Notes under the pieces: generated by a model
What the model was told of the DNA's origin: nothing
The model's database searches: none
What the model saw: the letters and a program-made list of their open reading frames with translations, nothing else
Source of the DNA: Pseudomonadota bacterium
GTDB taxonomy: Bacteria > Pseudomonadota > Gammaproteobacteria > Steroidobacterales > Woeseiaceae
Direction of reading: 5' to 3'
Length of the DNA stretch: 37,038 nt
NCBI GenBank assembly: GCA_022574185.1
Contig: JACZSM010000028.1
Coordinates: 1 to 37,038, forward strand
Part shown: positions 1-7,126 of the stretch, in pieces
How positions within the stretch are numbered: position 1 is the first letter of the stretch
Layout: each line of letters begins with the position of its first letter
Made by a program: the position numbers and the translations under genes

Positions 1-1501
1 GCGTATCGAGCTGGCTCTCGTACTCGTAAAGCAACGGCGCCTTGCCGTCGACAAGTCGCGGATCGAAGTACTCATTGATCTTCAAGCCAAATCGAAGCTG
101 ATCGTTGTACTTGTCGATCAGCGCGAAATTGTCTTCGTGCCATATCACGTTATGATCGTACGCATTCGGTTTAATCTGTTTGAACAACACTTCATCGGTG
201 TTATACGCATTCTCAACCGCGTTGAGCACAACTTTCATCGCGCCGCTGCCCATATTGTGATTGCCGCTTGTATTCCATCCGTACTTGATCAGTAAACGCA
301 TTGTGTTCCAGTCGGTTTGCAGTTTCTGTTCGTCGCTGAAGTCCTCCCACGACAAACCGGTAACCGATTCTCCGGTCCACTTATTCCAGCCGTAAGGCGT
401 GCCACCGAGCTCCGGCATGATGCGGTCTTTGGGATCAATGGTGAGTATTCCTGATGGGCTGTTCGGGCCATCGTCGAGTGAGGCAAGCGCGGCGCCGACG
501 ATTTTAACCATTGGCCCCCGCTCCGGGTCGTACAGTGCAAAGTCGACGATGTTGCCGACACGCTTGAGGTACTGCTCTGGGTACGGGTTTTGCCGTGTCA
601 TGTCGTGACCCGGAAATACCCGCATCGATAATTCACCGCTGTGAAAAATTTCATTAAGCATGCTGATCGTTAACCCGCTCATGTGCCCCGTTGTCATCGT
701 TACACCGACACTCAGGTATCCGAGAAAAGAGGCTTTCGCATCCCGCATGGCCTTTTCGATGTACGCGCGGCTCGGATACGGACGTGCTTGCCAGCCAATG
801 AATCCAGACGCCTGGTGAACAAGTGCGCCGGTGGGCTCGCCGCTCGCATCCTTGATGACGCCAAAATGGTCTCGCCGCAGTCCCATCGCAAACGCCCTGT
901 CGAGCATTGCGTGATTCGCACGCACGTCGCTGCTCGTATAAAACAGCGCGATCGGGTTATCGGGCGCAATTTTATCGAGATCGTCAGCGGTCCAGTCGAA
1001 CGCTTCGGCCGGGAAGTTTTTCGGCATGTTGACAAACACGGGTTCGTCGGGTACCGCTTGGTCGAGCACATCGTCGAGAGAGCTCAACAATACCTCCATG
1101 TCGTCACCGGGAATGCGCCCCGACAGCCAACCGCCGACCATTGTGTCTTTGTAAATATCGCCACCCGGAACCGCGTTATCGCCGTCGTTGTATATGTAGC
1201 CAGGCGTCAGCGTGCGTCCAGCGAGATCGACGCGTTCCGTGTCCGGCCCCGCAAGCTCAAGCATGTCGGTTGACGTGCCAACCGCGAGAACTCTCCCATC
1301 CCGAACTGCAAGCGCTTGTGCCACCGAAAAACCTGCGTCAACCGTGAGTACCTGGCCGTTGATCAGAACCAGGTCCGCATAACGAATCAGCTGTGTAGGT
1401 AATTCATGTTCGGCGGCTGTTGCCGGTCGTTCGAACAACAGCATCACGGCCAACAATGTCACCAGTAGTGCACCGAATCGGTTCTTACTTTTCAGTTTCA
1501 T
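1..1501 (-). CDS. Exported amidohydrolase-family protein (YtcJ-like), 3' end cut by window edge
   Basis: About 500 residues are visible; the C-terminus lies beyond base 1. Translation begins at the ATG at 1501, with a weak GGAAG site upstream, and gives a signal peptide ending near ERPATAAEH. Next comes the small beta-sandwich that opens amidohydrolase family 3 proteins (LVLINGQVLTVDAG, ALAVRDGRVLAVG) and then the first strand of the TIM barrel. Where the family has PG-[FL]-x-D-x-H-x-H, this protein reads TPGYIYNDGDN, so the two metal-binding His are absent. Further on, GNHNMGSGAM and YDHNVIWHED align with the later family motifs of the second amidohydrolase at 10253-12223 (WHVAGDGALD, QADHCFG). 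The fold is therefore well supported but ordinary metal-dependent hydrolysis is doubtful. It points away from the divergent LysR/MarR pair. Substrate unknown. Confidence 0.85.
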   Translation of the reverse strand, partial: MKLKSKNRFGALLVTLLAVMLLFERPATAAEHELPTQLIRYADLVLINGQVLTVDAGFSVAQALAVRDGRVLAVGTSTDMLELAGPDTERVDLAGRTLTPGYIYNDGDNAVPGGDIYKDTMVGGWLSGRIPGDDMEVLLSSLDDVLDQAVPDEPVFVNMPKNFPAEAFDWTADDLDKIAPDNPIALFYTSSDVRANHAMLDRAFAMGLRRDHFGVIKDASGEPTGALVHQASGFIGWQARPYPSRAYIEKAMRDAKASFLGYLSVGVTMTTGHMSGLTISMLNEIFHSGELSMRVFPGHDMTRQNPYPEQYLKRVGNIVDFALYDPERGPMVKIVGAALASLDDGPNSPSGILTIDPKDRIMPELGGTPYGWNKWTGESVTGLSWEDFSDEQKLQTDWNTMRLLIKYGWNTSGNHNMGSGAMKVVLNAVENAYNTDEVLFKQIKPNAYDHNVIWHEDNFALIDKYNDQLRFGLKINEYFDPRLVDGKAPLLYEYESQLDT

Positions 1502-1582
1502 CACCACTCTTCCGCGTCTTTTTCCGAGTATAGAACACAGCGGCTGCGGCACGCACTTTCTGATGTCACGCGAAATCAATTA

Positions 1583-2539
1583 TCAGGTGTGTGCGAAGTC
1601 ACGCGCCACGCGCGCCACGGTATCCATCATCATGCGTAGTGTCAGCGACGGATCCGTATCCGCCCTGATCGTCAGGCCAACAGGGCCCTGGGTATCGCTG
1701 GTATCGACTTTTAATATGCTCAGCGTGCCATCGTCGATATCGTGCTGCACAACACCCCGGGAAATCATCCAGATAGCATCGGAGTCGCGAACATATTGCC
1801 GGCAAAAATCTGGCGAGCGCGCTTCAATACTGTTCGACAAGGTGCCCAGTCCATGTGAGATCAGGTAGCGATCGATAATCGGTCGCATGACACCATCGGC
1901 AGCCGGCACCAGTAACGTCAGTTGCTCCAGCATCGAGAAGTCGAATAGGTCGCGGCCGGCCAACGGATGTCCCGGACGGACGACGAAAACGAGCGGCTCT
2001 GAATACAGATACGTAAAGGACAGACCCTGCATTTCTTCCGGCCGCGCCAGTCGGCCAACGACGAGGTCAAGCTCCCCCACGCGTAGCTGATTGAGCATGA
2101 CGGAGTTCGCGGCCGTAATGATACTGACGATGGTCAAATGGCTTTCACGGAACTCTTGGACGGCGCGCGGCAAGAATTGCGCCGCTACACCGGCCAGCGC
2201 GCCAACCATCAAGACTCGCGATCCGTGCGTACGTGCCTCAGCAAGTCCGTCGAGTCCCTCCTTCAGAGCCGCTATGCTTGCCCCCGCGTAACGAAGAAAC
2301 ACCCTGCCGGATGTCGTCAGCGTCAACCCTCTCTTGCCGCCACGATCGAAGAGCCGTGTTTCAAGAATGCGCTCGAGTTCGGACAGCGTTTTGGATGCGG
2401 CGGGTTGACTGACGCTGAGCGCATACGCGGCCGCACTAATCTTGCCCGCGCGTGCCGTTTCGAGAAAACAATTGAGGTGCCGGTGGCGAATCCGCGCAAG
2501 TTGCTGTTTTGTCTGGTTCAGGTTGGTTTCAATAACCAT
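1583..2539 (-). CDS. LysR-family transcriptional regulator, PcaQ-like
   Basis: The 318-residue product has the standard LysR layout: an N-terminal winged helix-turn-helix (about residues 18-77, with FLETARAGKISAAA and SQPAASKTLSELE), a linker helix, and a two-lobed effector domain (about 105-310, with the GELDLVVGRL segment). The helix-turn-helix sequence and the RHLNCFLETA opening most resemble PcaQ, the LysR activator of protocatechuate genes; that is recognition from memory, not a search. The ATG at 2539 lies inside an ATAACC-N4-GGTTAT palindrome that fits the PcaQ-type operator, which suggests autoregulation. The gene is divergent from the MarR-type gene at 2711 across 171 bases. The effector may be an aromatic acid or its ring-cleavage product, but this is inference. 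Confidence 0.92.
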   Translation of the reverse strand: MVIETNLNQTKQQLARIRHRHLNCFLETARAGKISAAAYALSVSQPAASKTLSELERILETRLFDRGGKRGLTLTTSGRVFLRYAGASIAALKEGLDGLAEARTHGSRVLMVGALAGVAAQFLPRAVQEFRESHLTIVSIITAANSVMLNQLRVGELDLVVGRLARPEEMQGLSFTYLYSEPLVFVVRPGHPLAGRDLFDFSMLEQLTLLVPAADGVMRPIIDRYLISHGLGTLSNSIEARSPDFCRQYVRDSDAIWMISRGVVQHDIDDGTLSILKVDTSDTQGPVGLTIRADTDPSLTLRMMMDTVARVARDFAHT

Positions 2540-2547
2540 TTGGTTAT
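2532..2547. promoter_or_regulatory. Putative PcaQ-type LysR operator
   Basis: The sequence ATAACCATTTGGTTAT is an inverted repeat with 7-base arms and a 2-base centre. It matches the ATAACC-N4-GGTTAA determinant that I recall for PcaQ of Sinorhizobium meliloti, differing only in the last base. It covers the start codon of the PcaQ-like gene and faces the MarR-type operon, so a bound regulator could control both directions. Confidence 0.6.
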
Positions 2548-2710
2548 GATAAACCGACTAAAATTCAATTTCCATAACCTTGACGTAGCTGTATCTTGTT
2601 TTCTGAGAATTATCGCGTTTGCCAGGCACCAGTGGTTCTGGGGCACGCTTTCACGGATGAATGGCCGATTGCCGCGCCGGAGCAGCGCACTGCGTTCGAG
2701 AGGCATCGCT

Positions 2711-3307
2711 ATGACAGAAACGTTGAAAAAATTCGACCTGAACGACTACATCCCGTGCCAATTGGCAACACTTACTCAATCCATCATGCGTTCGGTAGCC
2801 GCATTGTTTGAGGAGCGCTATCGCATCACTTTGCCTGAGTGGAAAGTACTTGCGATCATCCAGGGCAAACCAGGTCTGTCGGCCGTAGCCGTCGCCCGTC
2901 TCGCGCAGATGGATACGGTGGCCGTCAGCCGGGCCGTAACCAAGCTGCTTGACCGAGGCCTGGTTATACGTGAGATTGACAGCGAGGATCGGCGTCGTTC
3001 CGTCCTCGATGTGTCGGCCGAGGGCCGGGAATTGCACGACCAGATTACGCCGCTCGCTTCCAAGCTCGAGGCAAGTCTGCTCGAAGAGCTAACGGAAGAA
3101 GAACAACGCGTATTCGTAAAGGCCATTCGCGTCCTGCGTTCGAAAGCCAAAGTATTTACGGACGCCTACAGCGCGCCAACAAGACGCATGAACTTGAATG
3201 TTCAGAGTAGCAATCGCCACGTCGTCGCAAATCAATTCCGGCCGCTGCATCTTGGGCCACTGGTCGTAGGCAGGCCACTGCATAGGTCGACAAACAGGGC
3301 CCAGTAG
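2711..3307 (+). CDS. MarR-family transcriptional regulator
   Basis: The ATG at 2711 gives a 198-residue protein; the open frame runs further upstream, but that part lies antisense to the LysR gene. Residues 1-150 form a MarR winged helix domain: a dimerisation helix (ATLTQSIMRSV), LPEWKVLAIIQGKPGLSAVAVA, a recognition helix (MDTVAVSRAVTKLLDRGLV), the DR-containing wing (SEDRRRSVLDVSAEGRE), and a C-terminal dimer helix. Members usually stop near here. The last ~45 residues (from about TRRMNLNV) resemble no MarR extension I know and may come from a lost stop or be lineage-specific. It is followed after 6 bases by the Vgb-like gene, so it probably heads the plus-strand operon that includes the molybdenum hydroxylase and regulates it locally. 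Ligand unknown. Confidence 0.88.
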   Translation: MTETLKKFDLNDYIPCQLATLTQSIMRSVAALFEERYRITLPEWKVLAIIQGKPGLSAVAVARLAQMDTVAVSRAVTKLLDRGLVIREIDSEDRRRSVLDVSAEGRELHDQITPLASKLEASLLEELTEEEQRVFVKAIRVLRSKAKVFTDAYSAPTRRMNLNVQSSNRHVVANQFRPLHLGPLVVGRPLHRSTNRAQ

Positions 3308-3313
3308 GGCGCA

Positions 3314-4312
3314 ATGCGCTTGAGTCCTGTTTTGGCGGGATTGCTCCTGGCCTTGCTCTGGGCATCGCAGAGCACTGCGGCCGAGCACGTCGATATCCGT
3401 GAGTGGCAAGTTCCCTGGAGCGAATCCGGACCGCGCGACCCGTTCGTCGAGCCGTCCGGCCGTGTTTGGTTCGTCGGCCAGCGAGGGAATTACGTCGCCA
3501 GCCTGAATCCTGACAGCGGAGAATTTGAACGCTACGAGCTCGATCCTGGAACCGGACCGCATAACCTGATTGTCGACGGCGATGGCGCGGACGCCATCGT
3601 ATGGTACGCGGGTAACCTGATGTCACATATCGGCCGTCTCGATCCGCGGACAGGTGCTATCAAAAAATTTCCGATGCCCGATGAGCGTGCGCGTGATCCA
3701 CACACACTGGTTTTCGATGCCGACGGTAATATCTGGTTCACGGTACAGGGTGGCAATTTCGTTGGGTATCTGGAAACGCAAACCGGCACGGTAACGCTGC
3801 TTGAGGTACCGACTCCACGTGCCCGGCCGTACGGCATTGCTCTGAATTCGGTCGGCGAACCGTGGGTCGTCGCATTTGGCAGTAACAAGCTGATTCGTGT
3901 CGACCGTGACTCGATGACGCTCGAAGAGATCGAGTTACCGAACGCCGGGTCGCGGCCGCGTCGATTGGCAATTACGTCGGACGACAATGTCTGGTATGTC
4001 GACTATGCCCTCGGGCGCCTCGGTCGTTATACCCCCACAGACGGATCTTTCGCCGAATGGGACATGCCGTCCGGCGGCGAAAGCCGGCCCTACGGCATGG
4101 CCATCGACCGCAACGACCGACTGTGGCTTGTAGAGACGGGGGTTGCACCCAATCGTTTCGTCGGCTTCGACACGGCAGCTGAGAAATTCGTCTCGGGCAC
4201 CGATATCCCGAGTGGCGGCGGCAGCATACGTCATATGTACTATCACGGGCCGACCGGCCAAATCTGGTTCGGCACGGATACTAATAATGTCGGCCGTGCA
4301 AACGTTCATTAG
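3314..4312 (+). CDS. Exported Vgb/SMP-30-like beta-propeller (streptogramin lyase family)
   Basis: This 332-residue protein starts with a clear signal peptide (MRLSPVLAGLLLALLWA, cleavage near STAA). The rest is built of repeated blades with the family's [VIL]W[FY] signatures: RVWFVGQRGNYVASL, NIWFTVQGGNFVGYL, NVWYVDYALGRLGRY and QIWFGTDTNNVGRA. This is the layout of virginiamycin B lyase and related six- or seven-bladed propellers. True Vgb is a cytoplasmic antibiotic lyase; periplasmic relatives in catabolic or cytochrome-rich clusters are of unknown activity and may be lactonases or binding proteins. It sits 6 bases after the MarR gene and upstream of the molybdenum hydroxylase genes, so it is probably co-transcribed. 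I do not assign a resistance role. Confidence 0.82.
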   Translation: MRLSPVLAGLLLALLWASQSTAAEHVDIREWQVPWSESGPRDPFVEPSGRVWFVGQRGNYVASLNPDSGEFERYELDPGTGPHNLIVDGDGADAIVWYAGNLMSHIGRLDPRTGAIKKFPMPDERARDPHTLVFDADGNIWFTVQGGNFVGYLETQTGTVTLLEVPTPRARPYGIALNSVGEPWVVAFGSNKLIRVDRDSMTLEEIELPNAGSRPRRLAITSDDNVWYVDYALGRLGRYTPTDGSFAEWDMPSGGESRPYGMAIDRNDRLWLVETGVAPNRFVGFDTAAEKFVSGTDIPSGGGSIRHMYYHGPTGQIWFGTDTNNVGRANVH

Positions 4313-4412
4313 GCTCCCGCTCGCCGACGAACTGCGACTGATCTACGAGCGCGTACGCACCATTCCAGAACCACCGTCACTCGAAGACATTCCGGCATTA
4401 CAGGATGACTAG
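4287..4412 (+). CDS. Possible 41-residue small protein or cytochrome C-terminal remnant
   Basis: An ATG at 4287, inside the end of the Vgb-like gene but in another frame, opens 41 codons ending at the TAG at 4410-4412. The product contains LADELRLIYERVRTIPEP followed by PSLEDIPALQ. This proline-rich ending resembles the last helix and tail of c-type cytochromes that accompany IorAB-type dehydrogenases. No CxxCH is present, so if the resemblance is real this is a fragment. It could also be a chance open frame or the result of a frameshift in the upstream gene. No strong ribosome binding site is visible; translation could be coupled to the upstream gene. Confidence 0.3.
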   Translation: MSAVQTFIRLPLADELRLIYERVRTIPEPPSLEDIPALQDD

Positions 4413-4426
4413 CCGAGAGACGGCTA
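4410..4426. promoter_or_regulatory. Inverted repeat overlapping a TATACT -10-like element
   Basis: TAGCCG-AGAGA-CGGCTA is a perfect 6-base inverted repeat with a 5-base loop. Its right arm overlaps TATACT (4425-4430), a good -10 hexamer upstream of the 4454 start; no convincing -35 is seen. There is no T-run, so it is more likely an operator or mRNA hairpin than a terminator. Confidence 0.35.
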
Positions 4427-4453
4427 TACTTACATTATGGGGAGGACGAGAAC

Positions 4454-4906
4454 ATGATCGAACTCAGGGTCAATGGGAAGTCCGTCGTCGTGGCAGCAGA
4501 GCCCGATACGCCGCTGTTGTGGGCCATTCGTGAGCATCTGGAACTCACGGGTACCAAGTACGGCTGTGGTGCAGGACACTGTGGCGCCTGCATCGTGCAT
4601 GTCGACGGTAGGGCCGTCAAATCGTGTCAGTTATCCTTGTCTCGCGCGGCCGGTTCCAACGTTACGACGATTGAAGGCCTCTCGCCCGACGCCAGCCATC
4701 CGCTACAAAAAGCCTGGATCGCAGAGCAGGTGCCACAATGCGGTTATTGCCAGTCTGGTCAAATTATGAAAGCGGCCGAACTGCTCGAGAAGAACCCGCA
4801 TCCGTCCCGGGACCAGATCGTCAGGCACATGGACAGTGTCATCTGCCGTTGCGGCACGTACACGCGCATCGTGTCCGCAATACAACGCGCAGCCGGGGAG
4901 GTGTAG
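4454..4906 (+). CDS. (2Fe-2S) small subunit of an IorAB-type molybdenum hydroxylase
   Basis: The 150-residue protein is of the usual length for the IorA/CoxS small subunit. The plant-type ferredoxin cluster is bound by C38, C43, C46 and C58 (GCGAGHCGACIVHVDG). The second, helical cluster is bound by C96, C99, C131 and C133 (QCGYCQSGQ and CRCGTYTRI). It passes electrons from the molybdenum site of the large subunit to an acceptor. A strong GGGGAGGA site lies 8 bases before the ATG at 4454. It has no signal peptide; with a Tat-signal large subunit 2 bases downstream, it is probably exported by hitchhiking on its partner, as known for related enzymes. All eight Cys are intact. The substrate could be an N-heteroaromatic or an aldehyde and cannot be read from this subunit. 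Confidence 0.95.
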   Translation: MIELRVNGKSVVVAAEPDTPLLWAIREHLELTGTKYGCGAGHCGACIVHVDGRAVKSCQLSLSRAAGSNVTTIEGLSPDASHPLQKAWIAEQVPQCGYCQSGQIMKAAELLEKNPHPSRDQIVRHMDSVICRCGTYTRIVSAIQRAAGEV

Positions 4907-4908
4907 TC

Positions 4909-7083
4909 ATGGGGAATATCAAACTGGATACAGCACAGATCTCTCGACGCCACTTCCTGGGCGGTGCGGCCGGCCTGACGTTTGTAATCAGTATTGGCCC
5001 GAACGGTTCGTGGCTCGTTGCGGATGCGGCAGCGAAAGCGACTGAATACGCCATTGGTGCCTGGGTCCGCATCACGCCCGACAATCAACTCACAATCATC
5101 ACGCCAGCGGCCGAGATGGGCCAGGGCTCGATGACGGGAGTGCCGATAGCCCTTGCCGAAGAACTCGATGCTGATTGGTCGACCGTGACGCTCGAAATGG
5201 CGCCGGCTGATCCCGCGACTTTCGGTTACAACCGCCGTGGCGGAAAGGTAATGCGCATCACCGGCAGCCGTGCAATTCGGTCCTATTTCGAGCAGATGCG
5301 GCTGGCAGGAGCCCAAGTGCGCAAAGTATTGCTGCAGGCAGCGGCAGAAGAATGGGGCGTCGACGCCAGCACCCTCGTAACCGAGCCCAACACGGTTGTC
5401 GACCGCCTGAACAAGCGCAAACTCAGTTACGGCGAAATCGCATCGTTTGCCACGGTGCCCGCAGCAATGCCGGCCGTGTCGACGGACGAACTCAAGAAAG
5501 TTAGCGAGTTCCGGCTGATTGGGAATCCCGTGCCACGGGCGGACATTCCCGCAAAAGTCGACGGCTCTGCGCAGTTTTCTATCGACGTGCAGCTTCCCGG
5601 CATGGCATATGCGAGTACTGTGCATGCGCCCGTGCATCTCGCAGAACCTGAGCGCTGGAACGATAGTGAAGTGCGCAAAATTCCGGGGGTCATCGATATC
5701 GTTCGCCTCGAGCAAGGTGTCGCAGTCGTAGGGGACACGTTTGAACACGTATTGGCCGCGCGCCGCGCGTTAGTTGTCGAGTGGAAAAAAGGTGCGATGG
5801 CCGAGGGCTATGACTCCGAGAAGGCCCTGGAGCAGGACTACATGGCGATGGCCAGGGACCGCCAGTCGCCGCCACGACCCGTAGCGGAAACAGGTGATAT
5901 AGCGAGTGCGTTTGCCGAGGCAGCCACGGTGTACAAAGCCGACTTTCGCAGTGACTACTGTTACCACGCGCAGATGGAACCGCTGAACGCAGTTGCACGA
6001 TTCAACGCAGCGGGTGACAAGGTCGAGATCTGGGAAGGTACACAAGCGCCGGGTGCTTCGCGTGCCGCGATCGCTGCGGCGCTAGGATTCGAATTCGAAC
6101 AGGTCATCCACCACCAGATGTACATGGGCGGCGCATTCGGCCGGCGCTCGATCACCGATTACACAATTGAAGCGGCACTGATCGCGCGCGCCACGAAGCG
6201 ACCGGTCAAGATGATCTGGACACGCGAAGAGGATCTCGCGTTTGCAATGTTTCGCCCGCAGAATCTGCAGTGTCTCGAGGCGGCGCTTGACGATGACGGA
6301 AAGATTGCGGGCTGGCGCCACTGCGTTATCGGTGACGGCGACCGGTTAATTACGTCCGGCATCAATATCGAAGAATACTATACGATTCCAAACCGCCTGA
6401 TCGAACAGCTCGATACATCGCATGGCATCCGTCTGAAACATTGGCGCGCAGTCGCACACCCGTTCAATATCTTTGCGATTGAGTCACTCGTCGACGAGAT
6501 AGCAGCCGATCAAGGTCTCGACCCTCTCGAGTTTCGGCGCAAGCGCCTCGCGATGACGCCAAAAGCCGAGGCTGTGTTCGATGCGGTGGAAAAGCTGTCC
6601 GACTGGCATGCGCCACGACCCGATGGTCGCGCGCTAGGACTCTCTGTCACGGAGCGCTCGGGTTCGCTCGGCGCAGGAGTCGTCGAAATTTCGCTCGATC
6701 GCGAACGCGGTCGCATCCGGGTTCACAAGGTCTGGGCCGCCATCGACGGTGGCATCATTGTCCAGCCCGATATGGCCAGGGCCAATGTGGAAAGTGGCAT
6801 CGTTTACGGACTCTCAAGCGTACTCAAGGAGCGCGCGACAATTAAAAACGGCGCAGTCGTACAGTCGAACTTCCACGACTACCAGGTTCTGAAGATGTCC
6901 GAGGCGCCCGAGGAAATTCACGTCGAATTTCTCGACCGCGAGACAAGCCCTACCGGGCTTGGCGAAATCGGCAATCCGTTCATCGGCGCAGCAGTCGCCA
7001 ATGCGTTTCACGCACTGACGGGCAAACGCTTGTATCACATGCCATTCACCCCCGAGCGAGTGCGAGCCGCACTGCAGACCTGA
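4909..7083 (+). CDS. Molybdopterin-binding large subunit of a xanthine-oxidase-family hydroxylase (IorB-type), Tat-exported
   Basis: The ATG at 4909 is 2 bases after the small-subunit stop; a longer upstream reading only overlaps that gene. The product has 724 residues. A Tat signal (SRRHFLGGAAG at about 12-22) precedes the hydrophobic stretch. The molybdopterin domains follow, with EMGQGSMTGVPIALAEELDADW near 70, YMGGAFGRRS near 405, and TGLGEIGNPFIGAAVANA near the end. The Glu of that last motif (about residue 686) is the expected catalytic base. The order and length fit isoquinoline 1-oxidoreductase or aldehyde oxidoreductase beta subunits, which use a molybdenum dinucleotide cofactor, hydroxylate with water and give electrons to the 2Fe-2S partner. 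The periplasmic location fits electron transfer to the cytochromes encoded in this window. No cofactor maturation gene is visible here. Confidence 0.93.
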   Translation: MGNIKLDTAQISRRHFLGGAAGLTFVISIGPNGSWLVADAAAKATEYAIGAWVRITPDNQLTIITPAAEMGQGSMTGVPIALAEELDADWSTVTLEMAPADPATFGYNRRGGKVMRITGSRAIRSYFEQMRLAGAQVRKVLLQAAAEEWGVDASTLVTEPNTVVDRLNKRKLSYGEIASFATVPAAMPAVSTDELKKVSEFRLIGNPVPRADIPAKVDGSAQFSIDVQLPGMAYASTVHAPVHLAEPERWNDSEVRKIPGVIDIVRLEQGVAVVGDTFEHVLAARRALVVEWKKGAMAEGYDSEKALEQDYMAMARDRQSPPRPVAETGDIASAFAEAATVYKADFRSDYCYHAQMEPLNAVARFNAAGDKVEIWEGTQAPGASRAAIAAALGFEFEQVIHHQMYMGGAFGRRSITDYTIEAALIARATKRPVKMIWTREEDLAFAMFRPQNLQCLEAALDDDGKIAGWRHCVIGDGDRLITSGINIEEYYTIPNRLIEQLDTSHGIRLKHWRAVAHPFNIFAIESLVDEIAADQGLDPLEFRRKRLAMTPKAEAVFDAVEKLSDWHAPRPDGRALGLSVTERSGSLGAGVVEISLDRERGRIRVHKVWAAIDGGIIVQPDMARANVESGIVYGLSSVLKERATIKNGAVVQSNFHDYQVLKMSEAPEEIHVEFLDRETSPTGLGEIGNPFIGAAVANAFHALTGKRLYHMPFTPERVRAALQT

Positions 7084-7126
7084 TTCGGGAGAACAACGAG
7101 AACTACTTCTGCAATACTCGTCGCGG

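Noticed and set aside
2138..2710. Long N-terminal extension of the MarR gene
   Set aside because: The upstream open frame is antisense to the LysR gene; the protein starts at the ATG at 2711 where MarR similarity begins.
3314..4312. Virginiamycin B lyase as a resistance gene
   Set aside because: Only the propeller family is supported; the protein has a signal peptide and sits with a molybdenum hydroxylase, so antibiotic resistance is not indicated.
4759..5748. Long minus-strand open frame antisense to the molybdenum hydroxylase genes
   Set aside because: Its translation has no recognisable domain, while the plus strand encodes two well-matched subunits with all expected motifs.
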